Shown one piece after another: positions 8,314 through 16,564 of a DNA stretch of 64,000 bases. Under the pieces are notes generated by a model. It saw only the letters and a list, made by a program, of their open reading frames with translations, was not told the origin of the DNA and ran no database searches. Each line of letters starts with the position of its first letter. The stretch's first letter is position 1. Source of the DNA: Desulfosporosinus sp049943955 (GTDB lineage: Bacteria; Bacillota; Desulfitobacteriia; Desulfitobacteriales; Desulfitobacteriaceae); NCBI RefSeq assembly GCF_049943955.1, contig NZ_JBNFTW010000009.1, forward strand, positions 1 through 64,000. The letters are read 5' to 3'. Position numbers and translations under genes: made by a program.

Positions 8314-8333
8314 GTTTTAGACTACATCTGTAG
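8298..8333. promoter_or_regulatory. Twin BlaI/MecI-type operators
   Basis: Two short dyads, CTACAAGTGTAA (8298-8309) and CTACATCTGTAG (8322-8333), contain the TACA/TGTA core of BlaI/MecI operators. They flank the promoter -10 region directly upstream of the blaI-like gene. Confidence 0.7.
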
Positions 8334-8345
8334 GAAGGAGCCCCG

Positions 8346-8726
8346 ATGATGAAACATACTGCATGTAAAATATCCGAAGCAGAATGGCAAGTTATGAAAG
8401 TTCTCTGGGAAAAATCACCGTTAACTGCAACTCAAATTATCGGTTGCCTGAAACCGGAGACCCAATGGAACCCGAAAACTATTCATACCTTGATTGCTCG
8501 ATTAGTAAAAAAAGAAGCCCTGGCTGTAAATAAAGATGCGAATTTATTTCAATACTATCCCATAGTATCGAAGGAAGAATGCATGCGCGAAGAAACGAAG
8601 TCCTTTCTTCACAAAGTCTACGACGGTTCAATCCATCTGCTGGTTGCAAACTTCGTCAAAAATGAGAGCCTGTCACCTCAAGAAATTGAAAGGCTTCGCA
8701 AACTGCTTGATGAAAAAGTCAATTAA
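8346..8726 (+). CDS. BlaI/MecI/CopY-family transcriptional repressor
   Basis: A 126-residue winged-helix repressor. ISEAEWQVMKVLWEKSPLTATQII is the family start, and WNPKTIHTLIARLVKKEAL is the recognition helix region; the C-terminal helix forms the dimer and carries the site cut by the partner protease in characterised systems. It is immediately followed (17 nt) by an M56 peptidase gene, the usual sensor partner. Operators upstream suggest autoregulation. Ribosome site AAGGAG 5 nt before the ATG. There is no beta-lactamase gene nearby, so the signal is not evident. Confidence 0.93.
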   Translation: MMKHTACKISEAEWQVMKVLWEKSPLTATQIIGCLKPETQWNPKTIHTLIARLVKKEALAVNKDANLFQYYPIVSKEECMREETKSFLHKVYDGSIHLLVANFVKNESLSPQEIERLRKLLDEKVN

Positions 8727-8743
8727 GAGATGGGAGTGAGAAC

Positions 8744-10420
8744 GTGCTTATAGCTGAACTTTTTCGTTTACTTGTCACCTTGTCTCTGAGCGGCAGTATT
8801 ATGGCTTTAGGTCTATTGTTAATCAAGTTTTTATTCAAGCAAAAGCTAAATGCTAACGTCCATTATTTACTCTGGTTTGTTTTAGTTCTAAGGCTTATTG
8901 TACCTTTCTCACCTCAAAGCTCTCTAAGCATCTTAAATTATATTCCCCACTCCACATCAACATCTGATTTAAGCCGAACATTTAGTCAAACGATTCACAC
9001 ACTCGCCCCGCCGCCGAAAGAGAACAGTTCCCTCCCTAAATCTTCATTAACAACTCCTTTGACAAGTAATAATAGCCTCAATTCCACAGTTTCTTCGCCA
9101 AGCAAAACTGAAGTTGCCAATTCGCCCCTAGCTTATCTGTGGCTAACCGGTGCTGTCCTCATATTATTCTATATCTTTGTGATAAATCGATGGTTATTAG
9201 TCAAAATCAAAAAACTACCTGCCTGCGAGAATCAAGAGGTCCTTAACATTCTTAAAGAATGCAAAACACGCCTCAATATAACATCGAAGATAACGGTTGT
9301 TTACGATACTGGTTTTAAGTCACCGGCACTTTTCGGCTGGAGAAACCCTAAAATTATTATTTCTCAGCACATTATTGACAAATTATCTTCAGAAGAACTA
9401 AACTTTGTCTTTTTACATGAACTGAGTCATCTAAAAAGACGTGACCTTTTAGTCAATACCTTTGTTACTCTGCTTCAAGTTGTTTACTGGTTTAACCCTC
9501 TGATTTGGTACGCACTGCATCAAATGAAACGGGATTGCGAAATTGCTTGTGATGCCACTGCTCTTGCCGCTATTAAACCAGAGGAACATAAAAAATATGC
9601 CCAAACAATTATTGAACTGATACAACTCATGTCTGAGCCCTTCTGGATTCCTGGTACGATTGGATTTGTCAATAAATTCAACACAAGGAGGATTATCATG
9701 ATTTCGTCATTTAAAAAAAGCAGTCTAAAATGGACCGCTGCCGCTCTGGCCATGACACTTATCGTAGGATGTTCAAGCTTGACCACTCCCTTAAAGCCAG
9801 CAGGAAACACTCAGAGTCAAGGCACTACCTCCGCAACGAACAATCAGCAAAATACCAGTACAGAAACTGAAACTCAAACTTCAACTCCGAATACTTCAAC
9901 ACCACCTGCTTCTTCACAAGCCACTCCTTCTCTTAATGCCGATTCGTCAAGTAAGGCCCTATTGCTCAATATGATGCAGTTGGCTCGCCAAGGAAAAATC
10001 CTTAATAGTGATTTTCCAGTAAAAACCACGACCATTGAAGATATTGAGAAAGTATTGGGACCCGCTGACTCAACTAATTATGTGGGTGCTGCTAAAGGAC
10101 GCTACGCCACCTTCTCAAGTCATAAACTTGTTTTTGGCATTAACAAAGGTGAGCAAATTTTTGAGGCAAGATCCTTTGACAATCGATTATCAAGTCTATC
10201 TCTTAATAGTGTCAAAGCAGTTTTAGGAACACCCGCCTATGATACGAACTACAATAGCCAAGAAATTATCGGCTATACAGCTAGTTCTGATTTCAAAATT
10301 GAAATGGTATTTCCGCAGCCGACGGCAAGCAACCCTAACCCCATAATGGATCACTATTCTGTTCTTTATCCACGAGGAACTGTAAACTATATGGCCGACG
10401 ACCCCGGCAGGCAATGGTAA
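8744..10420 (+). CDS. BlaR1-type M56 metallopeptidase fused to a DUF4309-like domain
   Basis: A 558-residue membrane protein. Membrane segments at about 7-30, 38-55 and 130-148 precede the M56 zinc-peptidase site HELSHLKRRD (near residue 226) and a DCEIACD segment matching the family's third-ligand region. A further hydrophobic stretch (WTAAALAMTLIVG, near 330-342) is followed by CSS and a Ser/Thr/Gln-rich linker. The C-terminal 150 residues resemble DUF4309 (IEDIEKVLGPAD ... SVKAVLGTP), here in the place where BlaR1 has its penicillin-binding domain. It probably senses an external signal and cuts the neighbouring repressor. Start GTG after GGGAG. A terminator follows. Confidence 0.85.
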   Translation: MLIAELFRLLVTLSLSGSIMALGLLLIKFLFKQKLNANVHYLLWFVLVLRLIVPFSPQSSLSILNYIPHSTSTSDLSRTFSQTIHTLAPPPKENSSLPKSSLTTPLTSNNSLNSTVSSPSKTEVANSPLAYLWLTGAVLILFYIFVINRWLLVKIKKLPACENQEVLNILKECKTRLNITSKITVVYDTGFKSPALFGWRNPKIIISQHIIDKLSSEELNFVFLHELSHLKRRDLLVNTFVTLLQVVYWFNPLIWYALHQMKRDCEIACDATALAAIKPEEHKKYAQTIIELIQLMSEPFWIPGTIGFVNKFNTRRIIMISSFKKSSLKWTAAALAMTLIVGCSSLTTPLKPAGNTQSQGTTSATNNQQNTSTETETQTSTPNTSTPPASSQATPSLNADSSSKALLLNMMQLARQGKILNSDFPVKTTTIEDIEKVLGPADSTNYVGAAKGRYATFSSHKLVFGINKGEQIFEARSFDNRLSSLSLNSVKAVLGTPAYDTNYNSQEIIGYTASSDFKIEMVFPQPTASNPNPIMDHYSVLYPRGTVNYMADDPGRQW

Positions 10421-10443
10421 TATAATATCGAAAATACAAAGAA

Positions 10444-10498
10444 GGGGCCAATGCAAAACGAGCTGAATGGTTCGCAAGCATTGGCCTCTTATTTTTAT
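10444..10498 (+). terminator. Terminator of the BlaI/M56 operon
   Basis: GGCCAATGC and GCATTGGCC form the stem around a 23-nt loop, followed by TCTTATTTTTATT. It directly abuts the convergent HxlR gene. Confidence 0.75.
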
Positions 10499-10851
10499 TC
10501 AATCTCTTTGCTTTCTTCCACCTGCTCAGATTCACTGGCGTAATTTAATCCCCATTTACAGAGGGTATCAAGAATGGGCAGAAGACTTTTTCCTGCATCC
10601 GTAAGGGAATATTCAACTTTTGGAGGTATTTGAGTATAAATAAATCTCTTGACTAATCCACAGTCTTCTAATTCTCTAAGCTGCTGCGTCAGCATTTTGG
10701 GTGTAACATTAGGTAATATTTTTCTCATTTCATTATATCTTAAGGTTTTATCGCCTAAATGCCAAAGTATTAATGCTTTCCATTTTCCTCCGATAAGCGC
10801 TAGAGTCAATTCCATAGAACATTGATACTCATTATTCTTGAACTTAATCAT
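10495..10851 (-). CDS. HxlR-family transcriptional regulator
   Basis: A 118-residue winged-helix regulator. The redox-type N-terminal cysteine is kept (NNEYQCSMEL), followed by LIGGKWKALILWHLGDKTLRY, the recognition region MRKILPNVTPKMLTQQLRELE and VEYSLTDAGKSLLPI. It is divergent from an NADPH-dependent FMN reductase gene, a common pairing in which HxlR senses quinones or other electrophiles and controls the reductase. Ribosome site GGGGAG before the ATG. It shares the family but not close sequence with the regulator at 6565-6918. Confidence 0.92.
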   Translation of the reverse strand: MIKFKNNEYQCSMELTLALIGGKWKALILWHLGDKTLRYNEMRKILPNVTPKMLTQQLRELEDCGLVKRFIYTQIPPKVEYSLTDAGKSLLPILDTLCKWGLNYASESEQVEESKEIE

Positions 10852-10940
10852 ATTTCAAACTCCCCTTAGAAATTACTTCTGGCCTAAGTTTGACTTCATC
10901 GAATCTGTTTTTACATTAATAAAACTTATAGACCAAGTTA

Positions 10941-10981
10941 AGTATATAATCGGATACTATAACACATAAAAGTACGTACTT
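10941..10981. promoter_or_regulatory. Dyads in the HxlR/FMN-reductase intergenic region
   Basis: AAGTACGTACTT (10970-10981) is a perfect 12-bp palindrome, and AGTAT-N8-ATACT lies just left of it. Both are between the divergent genes and share the AGTA/TACT half-site seen in HxlR-family operators. Operator function is inferred. Confidence 0.5.
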
Positions 10982-11053
10982 GTTAACCCAGCACATATTG
11001 TTTATTATTATACCAGATAAGATTTTAAAAATATAGAATGGGAGCGTTAGATT

Positions 11054-11629
11054 ATGAAAGTTGTTGCATTTAATGGCAGCCCTCGAGTTAATGGCAATAC
11101 TGCACAAAGCCTTAAAATGGTCTTGGCTGAATTAGAGAAAGAGGGAATCGAGACTGAAATCGTTCAATTAGGGGGACGTAAGGTCTTTGGTTGTCTGGCC
11201 TGTGGCCAATGTGGAAATAATCAAGATAACCGCTGTGCCCGTAAGGACGATGAGATGAATACATTTATCGAAAAAATAGAGCAAGCAGATGGGGTAATTA
11301 TTGGTTCACCCACCTACTTTAGTAATGTGAGTACAGAAGTAAAAGCTCTTATCGACCGTTGCGGATATGTCGCGAAAGCCAATGGAGGGGCATTGTTAAG
11401 AGGAAAAGTCGGAACTGCAGTGGTTTCCGTCCGCAGAGCAGGATCTACCTTTACATACTCTGCCATTAACTTCTTTTTCGGTATAGCTGAAATGATTATC
11501 TGTTCTTCTAGCTACTGGAATATGACGTTATCTCGTGATCCGGGGGATGTGCAAAAGGACGAGGAAGGGATTCAGACTTTCCAAGTTCTTGGTCAGAATA
11601 TGGCGAAGCTTTTAAAACAAGTTCGTTAA
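11054..11629 (+). CDS. NADPH-dependent FMN reductase family (flavodoxin-fold) protein
   Basis: A 191-residue flavoprotein. The N-terminal FNGSPRVNGNTAQSL is the phosphate-binding loop for FMN; CLACGQCGNN is a cysteine cluster found in iron-sulfur flavoprotein-like members; GSPTYFSNVSTEVKALIDR is the conserved second FMN-binding stretch. The cluster here is CxxCxxC-like but incomplete compared with true iron-sulfur flavoproteins, so a cluster is uncertain. It likely reduces quinones or other electron acceptors. It is divergent from an HxlR regulator that probably controls it. Ribosome site GGGAG before ATG. Confidence 0.9.
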   Translation: MKVVAFNGSPRVNGNTAQSLKMVLAELEKEGIETEIVQLGGRKVFGCLACGQCGNNQDNRCARKDDEMNTFIEKIEQADGVIIGSPTYFSNVSTEVKALIDRCGYVAKANGGALLRGKVGTAVVSVRRAGSTFTYSAINFFFGIAEMIICSSSYWNMTLSRDPGDVQKDEEGIQTFQVLGQNMAKLLKQVR

Positions 11630-11647
11630 GAAACCTCGTACTCCCTA

Positions 11648-11830
11648 AGTGAACTCGTTCGGCTAAAGCGGAACACCGGGACTTCGCTGACGAAAGTGTC
11701 CTGTGGACGCTTTCTCCGAAAGCGCCTAGCCCATAACGAGCTCTAATCGCGCTGAAGGATAGAATCTACCCCAAAGCATGATATGGTAATCATTCCAGCT
11801 TTTAGAAGTGGAAGTCCTACATGGGATAAG
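11648..11830 (+). repeat. Dispersed IS200/IS605 right-end-like repeat, copy 4 (long, diverged)
   Basis: Starts AGTGAACTCGTTCGGCTAAA and keeps GACTTCGCTGACGAAAG and GCGCCTAGCCCATAACGAG. A 20-bp stretch with a CGCTTTC/GAAAGCG hairpin is inserted in the middle. The end is diverged (TTTAGAAGTGGAAGTCCTAC). It lies just after the FMN reductase gene. Confidence 0.7.
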
Positions 11831-11880
11831 GAGCTGTAGGAAAACTTAACTCTAAAATCCGAAGTGAGTAGCAGATAGCT

Positions 11881-11929
11881 AAAGGCGTTCTCGCTTAACT
11901 AGTATGACAGTGGAGCGAGAACGCCTTTA
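11881..11929. terminator. Bidirectional terminator
   Basis: AAAGGCGTTCTCGC and GCGAGAACGCCTTT form a perfect 14-bp stem with a 20-nt loop, between convergent units. Confidence 0.85.
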
Positions 11930-11991
11930 TTGATTGATAGATTAGGCAAGCGAAAGTGGGACTTAATGAGGTTGTCTTATGTTGCAGGTAT

Positions 11992-12939
11992 TTATCGCTG
12001 ATAATTAAAGTGTTCTTTAGCCATTACCATAGAAACAATAACCTCATTAACTGGAACAGGTATACCTGATTCTCGAGCGAGTTTTACCACGGCACCATTC
12101 AGGTATTCGATTTCTGTCCGGCGGCCACTTTGAATGTCTTGAAGCATTGAGGCATGATGAGCGGATGTCGGTGGTATCAAATTATCATAGAAGTTTTCTA
12201 AGTAGCTTTGGGCATCGGGCCAAAAGGTTTCAATATGTCTAGCAGCTAACACGTTAAAAATTTCTCGAATAATCTTATTTATAAGATCCCGAGTAAAGGG
12301 TTCCTCAGCCAATTGACCATAACTCACTTCAAAAATGGCACCAAGAGAGTTAAGAGCTGAGTTATAAATAATTTTCCCCCAAATATATTTCATAATTTCA
12401 TGAGATGCCTTAGTGGGGATACCCGCTTTGTTAAAAATTACTGCATACTCTTCTAATAGCTCGTAAGATATAAGATTTTTCGGTGACCCCAAAACTACAT
12501 CATCAGCTATTACTGTAACCATAGATTCTCCCGCGGCAACCAGCTCTGCCCCAAAAATTACTCGACCTAAGAGAATTTTATCTTCAGAAATATAATTTGC
12601 TGCGGATTCAAAATTTCCATAACCGTTTTGGAGGAGAAACACATGAGTCTTTTCACCTACAAAACGAGAAATATCTTGAGCAATTTCCTCTGTAGAAAAA
12701 GATTTTACAGTAACAATAATCATGTCAAATTGATCACGATCGAGTTCTGAGATCTCGGATATAACACAATTAAGTTCTGCCCTATGTTCTCCCCAAATGC
12801 CTGTAACCTTAACACCATCACGTCTAATCTTATTTATAGCTGCAGGTCTTCCTACTCCTGTCACTTTGTGTCCTGCCAGACTTAAAAAACAAGAATAAAC
12901 AGTTCCTAACGCACCCAAACCAATCACTAATACCTTCAC
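11992..12939 (-). CDS. 2-dehydropantoate 2-reductase family (PanE/ApbA)
   Basis: NADPH-dependent reductase of 315 residues. The N-terminal Rossmann motif is VIGLGALGTVYSCFLSLAGH; the middle has LLQNGYGN, matching the family's LQNG block, and the C-terminal helical domain keeps IWGKIIYNSALNSLGAIF (the conserved K and N region) and HHASMLQDIQSGRRTEIEYLNG. Ketopantoate reduction for pantothenate/CoA synthesis is the classic role, but the family contains many paralogues of unknown substrate and no other pan genes are near. Start GTG after GGGGGG. Confidence 0.85.
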   Translation of the reverse strand: MKVLVIGLGALGTVYSCFLSLAGHKVTGVGRPAAINKIRRDGVKVTGIWGEHRAELNCVISEISELDRDQFDMIIVTVKSFSTEEIAQDISRFVGEKTHVFLLQNGYGNFESAANYISEDKILLGRVIFGAELVAAGESMVTVIADDVVLGSPKNLISYELLEEYAVIFNKAGIPTKASHEIMKYIWGKIIYNSALNSLGAIFEVSYGQLAEEPFTRDLINKIIREIFNVLAARHIETFWPDAQSYLENFYDNLIPPTSAHHASMLQDIQSGRRTEIEYLNGAVVKLARESGIPVPVNEVIVSMVMAKEHFNYQR

Positions 12940-13036
12940 ACTTGTTCCCCCCTGAAAAACAATTGTCCATATCGTTTCTCCTATAACGTATCACACTCTG
13001 TCATATATGGAAAGCCATCTGTGTTAGGGGTGTGTT

Positions 13037-13118
13037 AGGGGGACGGTCCTGATAACACGTCTTGCACACTGATACCTTGCACTTCAAAAATATGCAAAAA
13101 GAAAATGACTGTCCCCCT
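13037..13118. repeat. Inverted pair of GGGGGAC-type motifs
   Basis: AGGGGGACGGTC (13037-13048) and GACTGTCCCCCT (13107-13118) are inverted copies with one mismatch. They enclose about 58 bp that also holds a short repeat (CTTGCACACTGATACCTTGCAC). It has the appearance of a small REP/BIME-like element. No gene lies in it. Confidence 0.5.
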
Positions 13119-13126
13119 GCTTACCA

Positions 13127-13160
13127 TAAAAAGGCTTGACCTGTGAAGGTCAAGCCTCTT
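13127..13160 (-). terminator. Terminator of the hexahaem cytochrome gene
   Basis: On the minus strand AGGCTTGACCTTCACAGGTCAAGCCTTTTTA gives a stem of about 12 bp and a T-run, 20 nt after the stop codon. Confidence 0.88.
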
Positions 13161-13178
13161 CGTTTTGAAGAAGAATTT

Positions 13179-14258
13179 TTATTTTGCTAGATTAGGTAAT
13201 GCTTTCTTGATCATGTTGAGCACAGTAGGATCTGTGATTTCTACGTTCTTTGTCGTTGGGTTGACTTTTGTAGCAGACTCGGGAACAGCGGTAAAGCTGT
13301 GGTCGGCAGTTATATGACCGTAAGGGTCGGACTTGTTATCCCACATAATCGTTTTGACGTCGTAATTTTTACCTGCATGGCAAGTGGCGCAAATTTCATT
13401 TGGATTGGCATTCCTTAATAAACCGCCGTTGGTATCTGGAGCATGTGCTTGGTGACAAGTTAGGCATCCGTTGATCATACCGGTCGTGTTATGCTTACTG
13501 AAGGTATAGTCACGTGTACCATAGTGGTTTGTTGTAATAATAGCCCCTGGGGTAGCTCCGGCTTTGGTATCCTTAGTCGGATCGCTCTTATGACACTTCA
13601 GGCAAGTCTGAGATGTTGGCAGCGGCATTGTTGCTTTCCTTTGATCGTCCGAAGTAGCTGCAATATGTGCACTACCGGGACCATGACATGATTCGCAGGT
13701 AATCGTTAAATCTGCTGAACCGGCTTTCCCCATGCCAGGACTGTGACATTCAAGGCAACTGTAATCTTCAGCAGACCAGTTCTGAGTTCCTTTAACTAAA
13801 CCGGCACTTTGGATCTTATACGTTCCGTCCGGGTTTTTCGTAACACGTCCAACTCGATAGAACTGCTTGGCAAAACCAGCTGTTTTAGGAATTTCAGCAA
13901 TCACATAAGTATCCATTTGTACTCCGAGGGCTTTGCTTAAATCAATTGAGGTAGATTTTGCATCATTGGCAGCACCATCATAAACAGTAACTGTCCCATA
14001 CGTTTTGTCGAATTTGTAGGCCGACAGCGGTTTAAAGGATTGATGATGGGGCGTCTTATCATAATTTGCCTTTTTATGACATGATTGACAAGTTTGTTCG
14101 CCCACATAGGTTAGATTGGTACTCGCCGTTTGGGTTACATTGGGTGTCGAAGTTTGTGGTGTTGGCGCAGGTGCGGGTGTCTGGGTATTGCAGGCTGCTA
14201 CGAGAGTGATAATGACTAATGTCAAAATTGATAAAACAAAAATTCTAAGCCGACGCAC
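13179..14258 (-). CDS. Hexahaem c-type cytochrome lipoprotein
   Basis: Exported, membrane-anchored electron carrier of 359 residues. A signal peptide ends in the lipobox VAAC (Cys about 23), followed by a Pro/Thr-rich linker. Six CxxCH haem sites are present: CQSCH, CLECH, CESCH, CLKCH, CLTCH and CATCH. The layout recalls multihaem cytochromes that pass electrons to terminal oxidoreductases outside the membrane. No CxxCK catalytic haem site is seen, so a nitrite reductase role is unlikely. It is divergent from a NrfH/NapC-like quinol-oxidising tetrahaem protein, its plausible electron donor. Start GTG 9 nt after GGAGGT. Confidence 0.9.
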   Translation of the reverse strand: MRRLRIFVLSILTLVIITLVAACNTQTPAPAPTPQTSTPNVTQTASTNLTYVGEQTCQSCHKKANYDKTPHHQSFKPLSAYKFDKTYGTVTVYDGAANDAKSTSIDLSKALGVQMDTYVIAEIPKTAGFAKQFYRVGRVTKNPDGTYKIQSAGLVKGTQNWSAEDYSCLECHSPGMGKAGSADLTITCESCHGPGSAHIAATSDDQRKATMPLPTSQTCLKCHKSDPTKDTKAGATPGAIITTNHYGTRDYTFSKHNTTGMINGCLTCHQAHAPDTNGGLLRNANPNEICATCHAGKNYDVKTIMWDNKSDPYGHITADHSFTAVPESATKVNPTTKNVEITDPTVLNMIKKALPNLAK

Positions 14259-14447
14259 TAAAAATTACCTCCTTCACTGGTTCCTTAAACATCCATAGTT
14301 TACCGAAAAAAGATTCTTTTATACTCCACCGAAACGAATGTTTCCTTCAATTGCATTACATATTTTTCGAGAGTTTCTGCAACAATAAGACCGAATAATG
14401 AAGTAGTAAATGCAAACAAAAAGGATTTCAAAAAGGGGATGATGACG

Positions 14448-14978
14448 ATGGCACCGAACGAAGGGCAACCAGCCAAAGCCAGCAAGGCCCAAAGAACTGT
14501 GCTTATTGGATTACTTGTACTTGTAGTATTACTCGTTGGAGCATATGCAGGGATGCATTATACATCCCGTCCACAATTCTGTACTTCTTGCCATGAAATC
14601 GCCCCCCAAGTTGCTTCTTGGGAAAAGGGGCCTCACAAAACAGTGGAGTGCCTGAATTGTCATGCTGCACCAGGAAATATAGGTTACATAGTTCGTAAAG
14701 TGAGTAGTTACAAAGAACTGTATCTCCATTTCACTCATCAGGTTCCGTCTCAAATTCAATGGACCCCCCATATCGACGCTTGCTTATATTGTCATAGCGG
14801 AAAAGATAGTGCCTACCCAAATGCCAAGAACATAACTCTAGCCCCTGGTTCTGCACCGAATGCCCCGCCAATCAGCCACCAGCCCATGATTTCGGGTAAT
14901 GTTAACTGTATATCGTGTCACGGAAATGTAGGTCATGGACCATCATCAGCCTCAACCTCTTCTACTCCATCTCAGTAA
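14448..14978 (+). CDS. NapC/NirT/NrfH-family tetrahaem cytochrome c
   Basis: Membrane-anchored quinol-dehydrogenase-type cytochrome of about 176 residues. One N-terminal membrane helix (about 17-39) is followed by four CxxCH motifs: CTSCH, CLNCH, CLYCH and CISCH. The first haem segment (FCTSCHEIAPQVASWEKGPH) has the usual NrfH-family spacing. It likely takes electrons from menaquinol and passes them to a soluble or lipid-anchored partner, probably the divergent hexahaem cytochrome. Three in-frame ATGs occur at 14439, 14442 and 14448; the last is chosen because AGGGG lies 9 nt upstream. A terminator follows. Confidence 0.9.
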   Translation: MAPNEGQPAKASKAQRTVLIGLLVLVVLLVGAYAGMHYTSRPQFCTSCHEIAPQVASWEKGPHKTVECLNCHAAPGNIGYIVRKVSSYKELYLHFTHQVPSQIQWTPHIDACLYCHSGKDSAYPNAKNITLAPGSAPNAPPISHQPMISGNVNCISCHGNVGHGPSSASTSSTPSQ

Positions 14979-14990
14979 CTGATACTATTG

Positions 14991-15031
14991 AATCCCTCTG
15001 GTTCACTTTACCCGGGCCAGAGGGATTATTA
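14991..15031 (+). terminator. Terminator of the tetrahaem cytochrome gene
   Basis: AATCCCTCTGG and CCAGAGGGATT form an 11-bp stem followed by ATTATTT. Confidence 0.85.
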
Positions 15032-15072
15032 TTTGAAGAAACCATACTTTAATACCCAAAAACTCCAAATAT

Positions 15073-15102
15073 AAAAGCCTTCTTATTTTCAGAAGGCTTT
15101 TG
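15073..15102 (-). terminator. Hairpin terminator near the LysR gene
   Basis: AAAAGCCTTCT and AGAAGGCTTTT form an 11-bp stem, A/T-flanked on both sides. It is placed to end the LysR transcript about 90 nt after its stop and could work in both directions. Confidence 0.7.
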
Positions 15103-15189
15103 TCGTATCTCGTTATTCTTTATAAAAGAATCATTAGTGAAAGAGAACATTAGTGCTATGCCACTTATCATTCTATTATTCAATCACTT

Positions 15190-16152
15190 TTACTTGGCAT
15201 TAAGTCCTAATTTATTATTATCCTCTAATTCATTATAATCTTTACTCAATATTTCTGATAGTAATTCGCGATCATGAAGCAAATCAGTTAAGCGGCGTTC
15301 ATCTTTTGTTTGGGTTGAATGAGCATTGGTCAAAATGCTTAAAGGGCGATAAACTGGGGCATCCTGGATTTTCAAGGTCTTAAAAATTCTTTGATCATAA
15401 TCTTTTCGAACGGTCAAGGACGAAATGATTGTAATACCTAATCCTGCGGCAACGACTTGTTTGATAGCCATAGTACTTCCTAACTCCATGGTGATATTTA
15501 ACTGCGCAGGATCAAGCCCTCTCTCTTTAATCGCATTTTCCATGACTTTCCGTGTCCCGGAACCAACCTCTCTGGCAACCAGCCGCTCATAGGGCAGTTC
15601 TGAGAGAGCAATACTTTTTCTTGTTGCCCAAGGGTGAAAATATGGTAAAACGACAACCAGTTCATCTTCCCAAAAGCTCTCCACGTTAAGATCCTTATGA
15701 TGCGGAGCAGGTCCTTCTATTAAGCCAATATGAATTTTCTTTTCCAAAACATCTTGAGTTATAGAGCCGGTATTCGCAATTTTTACTTTAAAATCAACTC
15801 CAGGGTGAGTTCTAAACAAAAAAGCTAAGATATTAGGAAGAATATATTCCCCAATAGTTAAAGTTGCACCGAGAGTAATGAGTCTTCTTTGGTCTTTAGC
15901 CAAAGCACAAATCTGTTCCCTGGCATTTGCTAAAATCCCTAAGACACTCCGTACATGTTTATAAAATATTTCACCTTCTTTGGTTAAGGTAACGCCTTTA
16001 TTAGTTCGATCAAAAAAACGAGCCCCATAATGGTTTTCTAAATTTTGAATCTGCAAACTAATACTAGGCTGACTCATATGAAGGTTTTTAGAGGACAAAG
16101 TTATATTTTTTGTTTCGGCCACTTCTTTAAATACAAGAAAGTGTTGTTCCAT
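15190..16152 (-). CDS. LysR-family transcriptional regulator
   Basis: A 320-residue LysR-type regulator. The N-terminal winged helix (LVFKEVAETKNITLSSKNLHMSQPSISLQI) is followed by LENHYGARFFDRTNKGVTLT, the family signature. The effector domain resembles the CysB/CysL-like group (ITLGATLTIGEYILPNIL, then ELVVVLPYFHP and the REVGSGTRKVMENAI block). Group members respond to small metabolites, often linked with sulfur or nitrogen assimilation, but no clear target is adjacent. Ribosome site GGGAG 8 nt before ATG. Isolated between terminators and repeats. Confidence 0.9.
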   Translation of the reverse strand: MEQHFLVFKEVAETKNITLSSKNLHMSQPSISLQIQNLENHYGARFFDRTNKGVTLTKEGEIFYKHVRSVLGILANAREQICALAKDQRRLITLGATLTIGEYILPNILAFLFRTHPGVDFKVKIANTGSITQDVLEKKIHIGLIEGPAPHHKDLNVESFWEDELVVVLPYFHPWATRKSIALSELPYERLVAREVGSGTRKVMENAIKERGLDPAQLNITMELGSTMAIKQVVAAGLGITIISSLTVRKDYDQRIFKTLKIQDAPVYRPLSILTNAHSTQTKDERRLTDLLHDRELLSEILSKDYNELEDNNKLGLNAK

Positions 16153-16265
16153 GATGCAGTATCTCCCTTCATGATCCCTGAGTTCATTATATCAATTCAT
16201 TTCGCTGAACTTCTTATTTTTCCTTCCCTCAATCCCGAAATATTAGGAGGAATTATCTTTAAGGG

Positions 16266-16309
16266 TAAAAAAGAGACAATCAAAACCTTGGTTAAGACTG
16301 TCTCTTTTG
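16266..16309 (-). terminator. Terminator, probably of leuA
   Basis: AAAGAGACA and TGTCTCTTT pair around a 20-nt loop. On the minus strand the stem is followed by TTTTTTACCC. It lies downstream of leuA, past two repeat copies. Confidence 0.65.
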
Positions 16310-16322
16310 AAATCCTTCAGCA

Positions 16323-16505
16323 AGTGAACTCGTCAGCTGAAGCTGAACATCGGGGCTTCAGATACAATAATGTCCAGTGGACATTATTGCCAAGCCGCCT
16401 TTCCCAATAGGAATACTTAGCGGCGAAGGAGGAATCTACCCCACCTGAAGTTTACGAAGGACCTACCCCCACTTATAGAAGTGGGGGTCTTAAAATGGAT
16501 AAATG
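16323..16505 (+). repeat. Dispersed IS200/IS605 right-end-like repeat, copy 5 (long, diverged)
   Basis: Starts AGTGAACTCGTCAGCTGAAG with a GCTGAAGCTGAAC variant, carries a private insertion with an ATAATGTCC/GGACATTAT hairpin, and ends in CCCCCACTT/AAGTGGGGG followed by TCTTAAAATGGATAAA. The terminal stem is kept by compensating changes (CCCCC with GGGGG), which suggests that structure matters. Confidence 0.75.
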
Positions 16506-16564
16506 TCGAAGGCTATCTATTATATTTGTAAACTTGTGGTTATGAATTCTATTTGATCTTTTAA

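Noticed and set aside
9520..9810. 96-residue minus-strand frame
   Set aside because: Antisense to the M56 peptidase gene, with no ribosome site and no recognisable motif.
16045..16410. 121-residue plus-strand frame
   Set aside because: Begins antisense to the LysR gene and runs through a terminator and a dispersed repeat.
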